Source: Bifidobacteriaceae bacterium (GTDB lineage: Bacteria > Actinomycetota > Actinomycetes > Actinomycetales > Bifidobacteriaceae). From it: a stretch of DNA of 64,000 nucleotides. The DNA lies in assembly GCA_022650895.1 (NCBI GenBank), contig JALCQC010000010.1, positions 1-64,000 of the forward strand, given 5' to 3'. The position numbers and the translations under genes are program-made. This document shows positions 1 through 9,070 of this stretch, one piece after another (position 1 is the stretch's first letter; every line of letters starts with the position of its first letter). The notes below the pieces were generated by a model. The model worked only from the letters and a program-made list of their open reading frames with translations, searched no databases and was not told where the DNA came from.

Positions 1-777
1 GCACAGCTCGATTTCAGCGCACATGTGGACTGGAAGGCGGAGGAGAAGTTCCTCAAGGTTGATCTTCCATTGGCGCTGCAGCCGAACAACGCACAGTACG
101 AGTGCCAATACGGTCTCGTGGAGCGCCCCGTTATCAAGAACACCGCCAGTGACGAAGCAAAGTACGAATCCTGCACGCATCGTTTCCTCCGTGTGGCCGA
201 TGCCGATTACGCGGTAGGAATTGCCAACGCCTCGACCTATGGATCGGATGCCAGCGAGATTCCCGCCGACCTCCCTCACGGTCGTGGACAGGGAACGCTC
301 GTTCGACTCTCGCTTCTGACTGCTCCCCAGTTCCCTGACCCCCGCACCGATATCGGTGAGCACGACTTCGCCTGGAGTGTGGTGACAGGGCAGGATGTGG
401 CAGGAACCCTGACAGTGGCCTGCGATCTCAATGCACCCGTTCTGGATTCCATTCCGGATATCGCTCCGCTTGTCAGTCTGGACAACGTTGAGGGGACACC
501 GGTCATCGACTGGATCAAGACCGCCGACGATGGGTCAGGTGACCTCGTCGTTCGTCTTTATGAAGCTGCCGGTGGCCGTGCTACGGCGACGTTGCAGGTT
601 GACACCGATCTCTCGGGCGCCACGGTTCGTGAAACCGACGTCCTTGAGCGCAATGAACTTAATCCCGATGAACCTTCCGCACTCCGTCTCGACGGAGAGA
701 GGAAGGAAGTCGCAGCCCAGGGTGCCCGTGTTGAGTTGGGACCTTTCCAGCTCGCCACCCTGAGACTGCACCGTTAA
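1..777 (+). CDS. alpha-mannosidase, GH38 family (C-terminal part)
   Basis: The reading frame is open from base 1, so the gene begins outside the window and only about 258 C-terminal residues are seen. The visible part has the beta-sandwich signature of GH38 alpha-mannosidases: VERPVIKNT early on, the segment GIANASTYGSD, then RLSLLTAPQFPDP followed by DIGEHDFAWSV. The catalytic domain lies upstream and cannot be checked. GH38 enzymes remove alpha-linked mannose from N-glycans and related mannosides, and bifidobacterial members are usually cytoplasmic. It is followed after about 43 bases by a sugar-binding lipoprotein and two permeases, so it probably opens or belongs to one operon that imports and trims mannose-containing oligosaccharides. 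The family call is firm; the exact linkage is not known. Confidence 0.85.
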   Translation, partial: AQLDFSAHVDWKAEEKFLKVDLPLALQPNNAQYECQYGLVERPVIKNTASDEAKYESCTHRFLRVADADYAVGIANASTYGSDASEIPADLPHGRGQGTLVRLSLLTAPQFPDPRTDIGEHDFAWSVVTGQDVAGTLTVACDLNAPVLDSIPDIAPLVSLDNVEGTPVIDWIKTADDGSGDLVVRLYEAAGGRATATLQVDTDLSGATVRETDVLERNELNPDEPSALRLDGERKEVAAQGARVELGPFQLATLRLHR

Positions 778-820
778 TTGTGGTTCGCGAATTCACGTTC
801 CATTGAAAGGAGAAATCCCA

Positions 821-2116
821 ATGAAGGGAATTGCAAAGAAGGCGGCCGTGGTGTTTTGCTCGGTCGCAACCGTCACCTCGATGGCGGCCTGCGGAAACAG
901 TGGGGGTAACTCTACTGCTTCTTCGGACGGTAAGCTCAGCGGTGAGATTACCTTCCAGACCTGGAATCTCAAGAACGACAAGTACACCCCGTACTTCAAT
1001 GATCTCATTGATGCTTTCGAGAAAGACAATCCAGGAACCACCATCAAGTGGGTTGACCAGCCGTCTGATGGCTATCCTGACAAGCTCAGCGCGGATGCTG
1101 CGGCAGGAACCCTGCCGGATGTCACGGACATGGGCCCCAACCAGGCGTATTCCTTGGCGAAGGCCGGAGCCCTTCTCAATATCTCCGCGGAAGACCCTTC
1201 CGCGAAGGATAATTACATCGAGTCCGCATGGAATGGCGTCACCTTCAAGGGCGACGGCATGGATACCGGTGCCTACGGCCTGCCGTGGTACCTCAACACA
1301 GGCCCCACGTTCTTCAACAAGTCTGTTCTGACCAAGTGCGGTATCGACACAGAAAAGCTACCCGATACGTACGATGGACTCTTCAAGCTGTCGGACACAA
1401 TGAAGAAGAACTGCTCCGGTACCTCTCTCATGGCCAAGCTGCCGACCATCGAGAACTTCGGTGAATACGGTGTTCAGCTGATGAACGACGATCAGACGAA
1501 GTACACCTTCAACAGCAAGAAGGGTGTGGAGTTCGTTCAGCACTACATCGATATGTACAAGAATGGAACCCTGGACGGAAATGCTCTCAATGCCGACTGG
1601 ACCGGTGAGACTGACGCTTTCAAGCAGGGCAGCGTCGCCACCGTGATCGGAAGCCTTTACTCCATCGGCGACTTCAAAGAGAACGCCAAGGACGTTTATG
1701 ACAACCTTGGTCTCACCAAGCGCATTGCCAACACCTCCGGTCATATCTACATGGAGATGCTCGCCATCAACGCCCAGACCAAGAATAAGGATCTCGCACT
1801 GGCATTTGCTAAGTACGTGACCAACAAGGAGAATCAGGTTGCCTTCGATAAGAAGGCCAACGTGTTCCCCTCCTCTGTGGATTCACAGACTGATGCCTTC
1901 TTCAACCCCACCGGTGACACCCTTGAGGATGAGGGCATGAGGTTGACTGCCAAGGAAATCGAGAATGGGCACATCTGGACTCCTCCGCAGTTCTCCGACG
2001 CACTTGACGTGCCGAACCTCCGCGAGCAGATCGCACTTGCCGTTCAAGGCAAGCAGACCGCTCAGCAAGCGCTCGACAAGGTCGTCAAGGACGCCAATGA
2101 TAGGTTGGTGCAATGA
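821..2116 (+). CDS. sugar ABC transporter substrate-binding lipoprotein
   Basis: This is the extracellular sugar-binding component of an ABC importer, 431 residues. The start at 821 is chosen over the TTG at 803 because GAAAGGAG lies just before it. The N-terminus is a lipoprotein signal, MKGIAKKAAVVF then SMAAC, with the lipid-bearing cysteine at residue 24 and a Gly/Ser/Asn linker after it. The mature part reads like cluster 1 carbohydrate-binding proteins: GEITFQTWNL, the motif DKLSADAAAGTLPDV, and GLPWYLNTGPTFFNKSVL. Its stop is one base before the first permease start. No ATPase gene is in the cluster, so a shared MsmK-type ATPase elsewhere is expected. Given the flanking GH38 and GH5 genes, the ligand is probably an N-glycan fragment or manno-oligosaccharide; that is inference. 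Confidence 0.93.
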   Translation: MKGIAKKAAVVFCSVATVTSMAACGNSGGNSTASSDGKLSGEITFQTWNLKNDKYTPYFNDLIDAFEKDNPGTTIKWVDQPSDGYPDKLSADAAAGTLPDVTDMGPNQAYSLAKAGALLNISAEDPSAKDNYIESAWNGVTFKGDGMDTGAYGLPWYLNTGPTFFNKSVLTKCGIDTEKLPDTYDGLFKLSDTMKKNCSGTSLMAKLPTIENFGEYGVQLMNDDQTKYTFNSKKGVEFVQHYIDMYKNGTLDGNALNADWTGETDAFKQGSVATVIGSLYSIGDFKENAKDVYDNLGLTKRIANTSGHIYMEMLAINAQTKNKDLALAFAKYVTNKENQVAFDKKANVFPSSVDSQTDAFFNPTGDTLEDEGMRLTAKEIENGHIWTPPQFSDALDVPNLREQIALAVQGKQTAQQALDKVVKDANDRLVQ

Positions 2117-2117
2117 A

Positions 2118-3143
2118 ATGACGTCGATGTCGAAAGACGCCACCGTGGCAGAGGTCGAAGCCAATGCTTCGGCCCCTGCCGGGGTTTCCTCTTCCCGCAA
2201 AGGTGCCAAAGGCGGGAAGCGCAACAAGCATGACGCTTCAGAAGTCAGTAAAGATCGCAAGATCGCGAGTAACGGTTCCCTCGCTCCCTGGCTTTTTCTT
2301 CTCCCTGCCATGGTGGTCGTTATTGTATTTTTCATCATTCCGTTCTTCAACACGCTTCGGTTGTCCTTCACCAACGCAACGCTGTTGAATCCCGGCCACT
2401 TCATTGGTCTTGACAACTTTAGGAAGATGTTCGAAGACGACCACGTCAAGACAGCATTGCTGAACTCTTCCCTCTACGTGGTGTGCATTGTGCCATGCAT
2501 GGTGTTCTTCCCGCTCATCCTTGCAGCCCTTGTCTCTGGCAAGGGAAAGATCATGGGGTTTTTCCGGACCTCGTTCTACATGCCCGTCGTCGTCTCTACC
2601 GTCATTGTTGGTCTCATCTGGACGAACCTGCTCGATGACCGCGGATTGATCAATTCGATCTTCAAGTCGTTCCATTGGATCACCAAATCCATCCCCTTCC
2701 TCACCGACCGATGGCTCTTGCTTTTCAGCGCCATGATCGTGACCATCTGGACGGGCTTGGGCTATTACATGGTGATTTATTTGTCTGCGCTCGCCAATGT
2801 GGATCCATCCCTGTACGAGGCTGCGGAACTTGATGGCTGCGGTCCTATCAGTCGCTTCTTCCATGTGACCATGCCAGGCGTCCGCTCCACCATGGTGCTC
2901 ATCATGCTGTTGAGCTCGATAGCGGCCTTCAGAGTCTTCAACGAGGTCTATGTCCTCACGGGAGGAACCGCCGGCGTTGGAGGCCAGGATATGACGATGT
3001 CCATCTTGATCAAGCGCGAAGGTACCGGACTCCAGGCGAGAACGGGCTACACAGGTGCCATCTCCATGCTGATGTTCGTCATTCTGGGCACGCTCATCGC
3101 TATTGAGTACATCATTCAGAGGAAGGCAGATAAAGATGCATAA
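2118..3143 (+). CDS. sugar ABC transporter permease (first of pair)
   Basis: Membrane permease of the MalF/UgpA type, about 341 residues. The tracked ORF starts inside the upstream gene; I place the start at ATG 2118, one base after the lipoprotein stop, with ATG 2127 as an alternative. The first 55 residues are cytoplasmic, Ser/Ala/Lys rich and unusual in length. Hydrophobic segments follow, beginning with WLFLLPAMVVVIVFFII. The cytoplasmic EAA loop that contacts the ATPase is present as EAAELDGCGPISRFF. The gene overlaps the next permease by 8 bases, which points to translational coupling and one heteromeric transporter. The transported substrate is inferred from the neighbouring glycosidases. 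Confidence 0.92.
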   Translation: MTSMSKDATVAEVEANASAPAGVSSSRKGAKGGKRNKHDASEVSKDRKIASNGSLAPWLFLLPAMVVVIVFFIIPFFNTLRLSFTNATLLNPGHFIGLDNFRKMFEDDHVKTALLNSSLYVVCIVPCMVFFPLILAALVSGKGKIMGFFRTSFYMPVVVSTVIVGLIWTNLLDDRGLINSIFKSFHWITKSIPFLTDRWLLLFSAMIVTIWTGLGYYMVIYLSALANVDPSLYEAAELDGCGPISRFFHVTMPGVRSTMVLIMLLSSIAAFRVFNEVYVLTGGTAGVGGQDMTMSILIKREGTGLQARTGYTGAISMLMFVILGTLIAIEYIIQRKADKDA

Positions 3144-3969
3144 GTCATCGATCACCGCTGGAAAGGTAGTCCAGTACATCTTCCTTGTTCTCTTCTTCAT
3201 CGTTCTGGTCGGCCCGATCGTGTGGCAGATCGCCTTGGCATTCAAGGGTCCGAACGACAATATTTATGCCGTTCCTCCCTACTTCCTTCCCAAGGATTTC
3301 ACCTGGGGAAATTTCACCAAGGCTTTGGCCACCATCCCCGTTCTCAGATATGTGCTGAACTCGGCGATCGTCGCGCTCATCTCGGTGTGCGGAAACGTCA
3401 TCGGCGCTTCTTTCGCCGGTTATGCGCTGGCCCGTCTTAAGTTCAAGGGCAAGGGACTGGCCACCATGGTGGTCTTCGCCGCCATGATGATTCCCGTCGA
3501 GACGGTCATTATCTCCCAGTTCCTCATCATCAGGGACATGGATCTGCAGAACACGCTTCTGGCAGCTGCACTTCCCGGTCTCATCCAGCCGATCAACATC
3601 ATGCTGATGATGAATGCCTTCCGTGGCATTCCTGACGAAATGGAGGAAGCCGCAAAGGTTGATGGAGCAAACGTGTGGCAGCGCTTCTTCAACATCTGCG
3701 TTCCTCAGGTCAAAGGCACCACGACCGTCGTCGCCATCTTCTCCTTCGTGGGAGCGTGGAACGACTTCCTGTGGCCTCTGATTGTGTTGGGCGACGATTC
3801 CCAGTACACGTTGACCGTTGGTTTGAATAAGTTGCGCGGAACCTTCTATTCGGATCCCCGACTCATCGCCGCGGGCACGGTTCTCGCCCTCATCCCAATC
3901 GTCATCTTCTTCCTGATCTTCCAACGCTACTTCTTCAGGGGCGTTGAAGCAGGCGGCATCAAAGGTTAG
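3136..3969 (+). CDS. sugar ABC transporter permease (second of pair)
   Basis: Permease of the MalG/UgpE type, about 277 residues. The start at 3136 gives MHKSSITAGK, overlaps the previous stop by 8 bases (ATGCATAA), and has a purine-rich GGAAGGCAG upstream. Six hydrophobic segments are visible, with the EAA motif EEAAKVDGANVWQRFF followed by a typical VGAWNDFLWPL stretch. It ends YFFRGVEAGGIKG, a common C-terminus in this family. Together with the lipoprotein and first permease it makes a complete importer apart from the ATPase. The GH5 gene follows only 11 bases later, so the glycosidases are probably co-transcribed. Confidence 0.93.
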   Translation: MHKSSITAGKVVQYIFLVLFFIVLVGPIVWQIALAFKGPNDNIYAVPPYFLPKDFTWGNFTKALATIPVLRYVLNSAIVALISVCGNVIGASFAGYALARLKFKGKGLATMVVFAAMMIPVETVIISQFLIIRDMDLQNTLLAAALPGLIQPINIMLMMNAFRGIPDEMEEAAKVDGANVWQRFFNICVPQVKGTTTVVAIFSFVGAWNDFLWPLIVLGDDSQYTLTVGLNKLRGTFYSDPRLIAAGTVLALIPIVIFFLIFQRYFFRGVEAGGIKG

Positions 3970-3980
3970 GTGTTATCACT

Positions 3981-5276
3981 ATGCGCTTCGGAGTCAACTA
4001 CACTCCTTCAAAACACTGGTTCCATTCATGGCTCGATCCTCAATGGGATTCCGTCAAAGCCGATATGGAGGCCATTGCAGGGCTCGGGCTTGACCATGTG
4101 AGGATCTTTCCTCTGTGGCCGATCCTTCAGCCCAACAGGACCTTCATCAACCGCAAGGGTGTGGCCGACGTGCGACGCATGGTCGACATCGCCGCAGCGG
4201 CAGGTCTTGACAGCTATGTCGACGTCATCCAAGGACACATGTCGAGTTTCGACTTCGTGCCTTCATGGCTGGTGTCATGGCATAAAGCCAGCATGTTTTC
4301 CGACAAGGAGGCAGTTGAGGCCGAAGCCACATTGACTTCTGAACTGTACGAGGCCCTTTCCGGAGAGCCGCGGTTTAAGGGACTTACTTTCGGCAACGAA
4401 TGCAACCAGTTTGCCGACAAGTCCCACCCGCGCCGGATGTACGCCACGAGTAACGACATCACCACATGGCTGGAGGCTCTGGAATCTCCGATTGCCGCGG
4501 AGGCTCACGAGAGTGGAAGGGTGCTGCTTCACAGCGAGAACGACGCTGTGTGGTATGTGGATGGGCATCCCTTCCTGCCCACGCACGCGGCGAACCAGGG
4601 TGACGTGACGTCCATTCACTCGTGGGTGTTCAACGGCACCGCTCAGCATTACGGTTCACTGTCGCAGGAGAGCGTGCGTCATGCCGAGTACCTTGTTGAG
4701 CTTTCCAAAGCGTTCGCGCACGATCCGCAGCGGCCGGTGTGGCTTCAGGAGATTGGCGCTCCGGGCAATGTCGTGGACCCCGTAGACGCTCCGGAATTCT
4801 GTGAACAATCCCTTGATCACGTCCTTGACTGCTCGAATCTCTATGGAGTCACATGGTGGTGTTCGCACGATGTGGATTCCTCTATGGCGGATTTCCCGCC
4901 TTTCGAACACGATCTCGGACTCTTCGACCAGTCCGGTGCCCTCAAGCCCATCGGCAAGAGGTTCTCTGAAATTGTTCGTGCCGCCGCCCATCGTGTCGAT
5001 GCTGCGCAGCGCACGCAGGCCATCGTCATTCCCGTCGATGAGAAGGAGACGCCGATCTTGCGCGCGGCCAGCGCGCCGGGAGGTTCCCTCTTTGAAGAGT
5101 GGATGGAGCGCAGCGCTCGGGGAGAGCGTCCCACGTTCGTCACTTCTCGCGCGGCGCGCGATCCCGCACTCCTTGAGGCGCGTGGCATCACGGAGTGCAT
5201 CACTGTGGAATTGCGCGCGGGAACTGCCTACAACGTGGTTTCCGACCCCTCCCTTGAGGATGCAATAGCAGGCTGA
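3981..5276 (+). CDS. GH5-type beta-mannosidase-like glycosidase (probably GH5_18)
   Basis: A 431-residue glycoside hydrolase without signal peptide, so probably cytoplasmic. The opening MRFGVNYTPSKHWFHSW and the two catalytic glutamates are clear: TFGNECNQF gives acid/base E140 after the usual asparagine, and VWLQEIGAP gives nucleophile E257. The layout resembles the bifidobacterial GH5 subfamily 18 enzymes that cleave the Man-beta-1,4-GlcNAc core disaccharide of N-glycans. Between them is HSENDAVWYVDGHPF, likely substrate-binding. A C-terminal tail of about 95 residues after the barrel is less conserved. It sits directly behind the importer and before the GH3 gene. The family call is strong; the subfamily and substrate are recognised from memory and need an alignment. 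Confidence 0.82.
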   Translation: MRFGVNYTPSKHWFHSWLDPQWDSVKADMEAIAGLGLDHVRIFPLWPILQPNRTFINRKGVADVRRMVDIAAAAGLDSYVDVIQGHMSSFDFVPSWLVSWHKASMFSDKEAVEAEATLTSELYEALSGEPRFKGLTFGNECNQFADKSHPRRMYATSNDITTWLEALESPIAAEAHESGRVLLHSENDAVWYVDGHPFLPTHAANQGDVTSIHSWVFNGTAQHYGSLSQESVRHAEYLVELSKAFAHDPQRPVWLQEIGAPGNVVDPVDAPEFCEQSLDHVLDCSNLYGVTWWCSHDVDSSMADFPPFEHDLGLFDQSGALKPIGKRFSEIVRAAAHRVDAAQRTQAIVIPVDEKETPILRAASAPGGSLFEEWMERSARGERPTFVTSRAARDPALLEARGITECITVELRAGTAYNVVSDPSLEDAIAG

Positions 5277-5329
5277 TCTTGCAGCATTCAAGGACAGTGG
5301 AAAACGGAAATGAGACGAGGAGACGACAC

Positions 5330-7594
5330 GTGACGAGTGAAAGCACCATGATCGACGAACTGATGGGTTCGCTGAGCTTCACCGAGAAGGTGGGTCAGCT
5401 CAATCAACGCTTGCTTGGATGGAAGGCCGTGGAACGCCGCGGAGGCACGCTCGTCGTTACCGACGATCTCAAGAAAGAGATCGACCGGTGGGGAGGCCTC
5501 GGCCTTCTCTACGGTCTCTTCCGTGCGGATCCGTGGTCGGGGCGTTCCTGGAGCGATGGCATTCCTCCGCAAGAACGCGGAGAGGCCGCCCAGCTGGTGC
5601 AGGACACGGTTCGTGAACGTGGCAACAGCCACATTGGCGTGCTGCTCAGCGAAGAGGCTCCACATGGGCACCAGGCGCTGGGGGGCACCATTCTTCCCAC
5701 CAACCTTGCTCTCGGTGCCACTTTCGATCCCGACCTCGTGCGTCGCACACAAGCCTCCGTGGCCTCCGAACTTTCCGCTTCGGGTGTTCACATTGCGCTC
5801 GTCTCAGGTCTTGACATCGCACGGGACCCACGCTGGGGCCGCTGCGAGGAATGCTTTGGCGAGGATCCCCTTCTTGCTGCGCAGATGTGCGAGGCAACTG
5901 TTCTGGGAATGCAAGGCAAGCATCAGGAACGCTTCGGCAAGGGCGGCGTCGCCGTCGTTCTCAAGCATCTGGCAGCTCAAGGTGAGGCAGTCGGAGGTCG
6001 CAACGGGCAATCCGCCATCATCGGAGACCGCGACCTGCGTCAGATCCACCTTCCCCCTGTCGCTGCCGGAGTGAAGGCCGGCGTGTGGGGGTTCATGGCG
6101 GCCTACAACGACATCGACGGCACTCCCTGTTGTGCGAATCCATGGCTTCTCAAAACCTATCTGCGCGACGAACTCGGATTTGACGGGGCCATCATGGCGG
6201 ATGGTCTCGCTGTTGACCGTCTTGAGGAGATGACGGGTTCCATACCTGCTGCCGGACGGGCAGCCCTGCTTTCGGGCGTGGATATTTCCCTGTGGGATGA
6301 GGGCTTCACACAGCTCACCCGTTTCGCTGACGACCCGGCGGTCTGCTCGGCCGTCGATGCAGCCGTGCGTAAGGTACTCACTCTCAAACAGCGTTTCGGA
6401 CTTCTTGGGAACGGCTCCTCTGAAAACGACATCTCAGAAAAGGCCGTCTCGGAAAATGCTGACGAGACTTCCGCTCAGCTGCTCCACGCCATGGAAAACA
6501 CCCGTGAACTGGCACGACGGTGCGCTCGCGAGTCCCTTGTGGTGCTTCAAGGCGAGCCGGCGGCACAGTTCAGGTGTGCTGATTCGACGAACGCCTCGAT
6601 CCTTGTGACGGGCCCCTTCGCTCAGGACTCTTCCTGCTTCTTAGGTGATTACACCGCTCCGCTGTGCTCAGTTGATGCTGTTTCCGTCACTGACGAACTC
6701 CGCACTCGTTTGGGGGAGAAAGCACATATCGTCAGTAAACCGGCAACCGACATCAAGGAGTTGACTGACTGGGATCTCAGGAGCTTTGATGTGGTGATAG
6801 CCGTTCTTGGGGGAACCAGCGAACGGCGCTATACCGATTCCTTCGATAGCAACGGTGCGGCGCTGGCCGTGGCGGAAAGGGGAGCGACCGGAGGTGAGGG
6901 CGTCGACCTCAGTGACATTGACCTACCGTGGGGACAGGGCACCTTCATCCATGATCTCAGCAAGGAGACTCAGAGCCCCGTCATCAGCGTTGTTGTGTCA
7001 GGACGTGCTCACGTGCTCACACCAGTCCTCGAATCTTCCGACGCAGTGGTGTGGGCCGGCTATCCAGGTCAGTTTGCTGCAGGGGCGATTGTCGACGCTC
7101 TCCAAGGGCTCCAGCCAATGACGGGAAGAATGCCGGTGACACTGCCGGGCGCGGCCGGTGCGATACCGGTGCGCTACAACGATCGTCAGAGTGCCGACAA
7201 CGTCTATAAGGACACCTCTTCTCCGGTGCTGCGTCCCTTTGGTTTCTCGGGCAAGAGCGACACAGTGAAAAGTATCGAGGTCAAAAAAGGAAAGGCCTCC
7301 CTCGAGGTCACTCTTCGTGGCAGTTTCTCCGTGCCGCCTCTTCTTTTCGCCCAGTGCATCGACGGAGTCCACATACCGCGGCGGAGTGAACTCGTGGGTA
7401 TCGGTGTGAGCGGTACCACACAAACGAATGCTGTCACTTGGACGATTCCCCTCTCCCGCTTTGTGGGAGAAAAGGGCAGTGCGAGAGTGACGTTTTTCTC
7501 TGAAGAGTGCCACAGCGAAGACATTAAAATCGGTGATGGCTCATCCACTTACCTTGGTTCCCTCCATACGGAAGATCCCAGTGAAATGGAGTGA
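5330..7594 (+). CDS. GH3 family beta-glycosidase
   Basis: A two-domain GH3 enzyme, about 754 residues from the GTG at 5330, which has GAGGAG 7 bases upstream; the tracked TTG at 5279 lacks this. The TIM-barrel domain shows LSEEAPHGHQAL, ARDPRWGRCEECFGEDP, the KHLAAQGEAVGGRN block, and the nucleophile aspartate in GAIMADGLAVD (about D291). The alpha/beta sandwich domain follows with LVTGPFAQDSSCFLGDY and AVVWAGYPGQF, then a final beta domain. No signal peptide is seen, so the enzyme is intracellular. GH3 members include beta-glucosidases, beta-xylosidases and beta-N-acetylglucosaminidases; the sandwich domain and length favour a beta-glucosidase-like architecture. In an N-glycan or mannan locus it may remove a terminal beta-linked sugar, but the specificity cannot be read from sequence. 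Confidence 0.88.
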   Translation: MTSESTMIDELMGSLSFTEKVGQLNQRLLGWKAVERRGGTLVVTDDLKKEIDRWGGLGLLYGLFRADPWSGRSWSDGIPPQERGEAAQLVQDTVRERGNSHIGVLLSEEAPHGHQALGGTILPTNLALGATFDPDLVRRTQASVASELSASGVHIALVSGLDIARDPRWGRCEECFGEDPLLAAQMCEATVLGMQGKHQERFGKGGVAVVLKHLAAQGEAVGGRNGQSAIIGDRDLRQIHLPPVAAGVKAGVWGFMAAYNDIDGTPCCANPWLLKTYLRDELGFDGAIMADGLAVDRLEEMTGSIPAAGRAALLSGVDISLWDEGFTQLTRFADDPAVCSAVDAAVRKVLTLKQRFGLLGNGSSENDISEKAVSENADETSAQLLHAMENTRELARRCARESLVVLQGEPAAQFRCADSTNASILVTGPFAQDSSCFLGDYTAPLCSVDAVSVTDELRTRLGEKAHIVSKPATDIKELTDWDLRSFDVVIAVLGGTSERRYTDSFDSNGAALAVAERGATGGEGVDLSDIDLPWGQGTFIHDLSKETQSPVISVVVSGRAHVLTPVLESSDAVVWAGYPGQFAAGAIVDALQGLQPMTGRMPVTLPGAAGAIPVRYNDRQSADNVYKDTSSPVLRPFGFSGKSDTVKSIEVKKGKASLEVTLRGSFSVPPLLFAQCIDGVHIPRRSELVGIGVSGTTQTNAVTWTIPLSRFVGEKGSARVTFFSEECHSEDIKIGDGSSTYLGSLHTEDPSEME

Positions 7595-7707
7595 GGAGAG
7601 ATATAAGATAATAAAGTTAGCTCGATAGATAATCTCTTAATTCAAAACTTTCGTCTTCGACGTTAAGTAATGAAAAACTCGTAAGTATAAAGAAGCAGGT
7701 AGCGTAA

Positions 7708-8877
7708 GTGACGGCGGATAATTCATCGCAGACGGCGCAGGAAGGGGACAACCTCCCCAGTCCTGCCGCCCCTGTGCGTAAAAATAAGTCTGCGTCAATT
7801 AAAAAGTTACCTCGCGTCAGTCTCAAGGATATTGCTCAGGATTTGGGCATCTCGCCAACGGCTGCGTCATTTGCCATCAACGATAAGCCAGGCGTCTCGG
7901 AAGAGACGAAGAAAAAGGTGAAGGAAGCCGCCTCTCGTTTGGGATGGAGTCCAATCTATGCGGCACAGGCCCTGAGTTCCTCAAAAACCATGACAATTGG
8001 TTTCGCTCCGTCTCAGGTGCGGACTAACTTTCAAAATGAAAGCTTCATGCTGCATTTCATGGCTGGCATCCACGATTCCCTAAGCCATGAGCGCTACGGA
8101 CTTCTTTTCCGACCGAGTTCCTCGATGGCGGAAGAGCTCAACATTTACAAGGATTGGGCGCGCCGGCGCCGTGTTGACGGGGTCATTCTCACCGATCTGA
8201 GGGCCAATGATCCACGCCCCCAACTGCTCGCCGAACTGGGCGTTCCCGCGGTGCTGGCCGGCGGCCCCGATCCCCACGATTTTGTGCCTTCCCTCTCCAT
8301 CGACGATTCAAAAACCATGGAAATGATCCTCGATCATCTGGTGAAAATGGGGCATCGCCGCATTGCCTATCTCGCCGGTGATGCGGAACTGGACTACAGC
8401 CGCATCCGCGCTCAGGTGCTGCGGGACTATGCGCAACGTCATCAACTGGAGTCGGTGAGCATCCATTACACGAACTTTGACGCCAACGTCGCCACCACGC
8501 TGACGTCTTCCATCCTGTCGACGGCGGAACCCCCCACAGCCCTCATCTATGAGAATGAGATTATGGCGGCTTGGAGTCTGAGAGCTCTTGAGAAAATGCG
8601 TTTCACTGATTCCCGGGCAATTTTCTCGCAGACCGGCGAAGAGCGTGAGCTCCCACCATGGGAAAGACTGCCTGCCATCGTCAGCTTTGAGGACAGCTTC
8701 ATTTGCACCACCACTTTCCCTACACTTACTGCAGTTCATCGTGATGCCATGGAATACGGGCAAAAGGTGGCGAATTTGCTCCTGAAGGTGCTGAAGAACG
8801 AAAAGGTAGAGGGAAATCGTAAGATTCTGCCGCCGCGTCTCATTGTGAGAGAAAGCACGTCCATGGTGCGTCCGTAG
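7708..8877 (+). CDS. LacI family transcriptional regulator
   Basis: A 389-residue LacI-type repressor, longer than the usual 330-350 because of an N-terminal extension of about 36 residues rich in Ser, Lys and Pro. The DNA-binding helix-turn-helix follows: RVSLKDIAQDLGISPTAASFAIN, then the hinge region AASRLGWSPIYAAQALS. The sugar-binding domain has the typical RRRRVDGVILTDLRAND and MGHRRIAYLAGD segments. The GTG at 7708 is the tracked start; the ribosome binding site is weak, so a start nearer the helix-turn-helix is possible. It lies about 110 bases behind the GH3 gene on the same strand and most likely controls this glycan cluster, with a mannose-containing sugar as inducer. Confidence 0.92.
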   Translation: MTADNSSQTAQEGDNLPSPAAPVRKNKSASIKKLPRVSLKDIAQDLGISPTAASFAINDKPGVSEETKKKVKEAASRLGWSPIYAAQALSSSKTMTIGFAPSQVRTNFQNESFMLHFMAGIHDSLSHERYGLLFRPSSSMAEELNIYKDWARRRRVDGVILTDLRANDPRPQLLAELGVPAVLAGGPDPHDFVPSLSIDDSKTMEMILDHLVKMGHRRIAYLAGDAELDYSRIRAQVLRDYAQRHQLESVSIHYTNFDANVATTLTSSILSTAEPPTALIYENEIMAAWSLRALEKMRFTDSRAIFSQTGEERELPPWERLPAIVSFEDSFICTTTFPTLTAVHRDAMEYGQKVANLLLKVLKNEKVEGNRKILPPRLIVRESTSMVRP

Positions 8878-9070
8878 GTTCGGTGTTGATGGGCGTGATC
8901 TGCTCGGAGAGGTGATTCATCGTGCGGCGCGGTGCGCCTATAGATGCGCTTCCTCCCGCCGTTCCGCAGAAACTGTGCAGGATGCCAGTCGTGCTGCCGG
9001 TTGCCAGAAAACCCTGATAATGTCACTTGCAGCAGAGTAATGAGTGCCACAGCACTTCAAGGAGGGGCAT

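Noticed and set aside
2238-3260. 340-residue minus-strand ORF opposite the permeases
   Set aside because: It is the mirror of a permease gene: highly charged His/Asp/Glu-rich composition typical of antisense to hydrophobic coding sequence.
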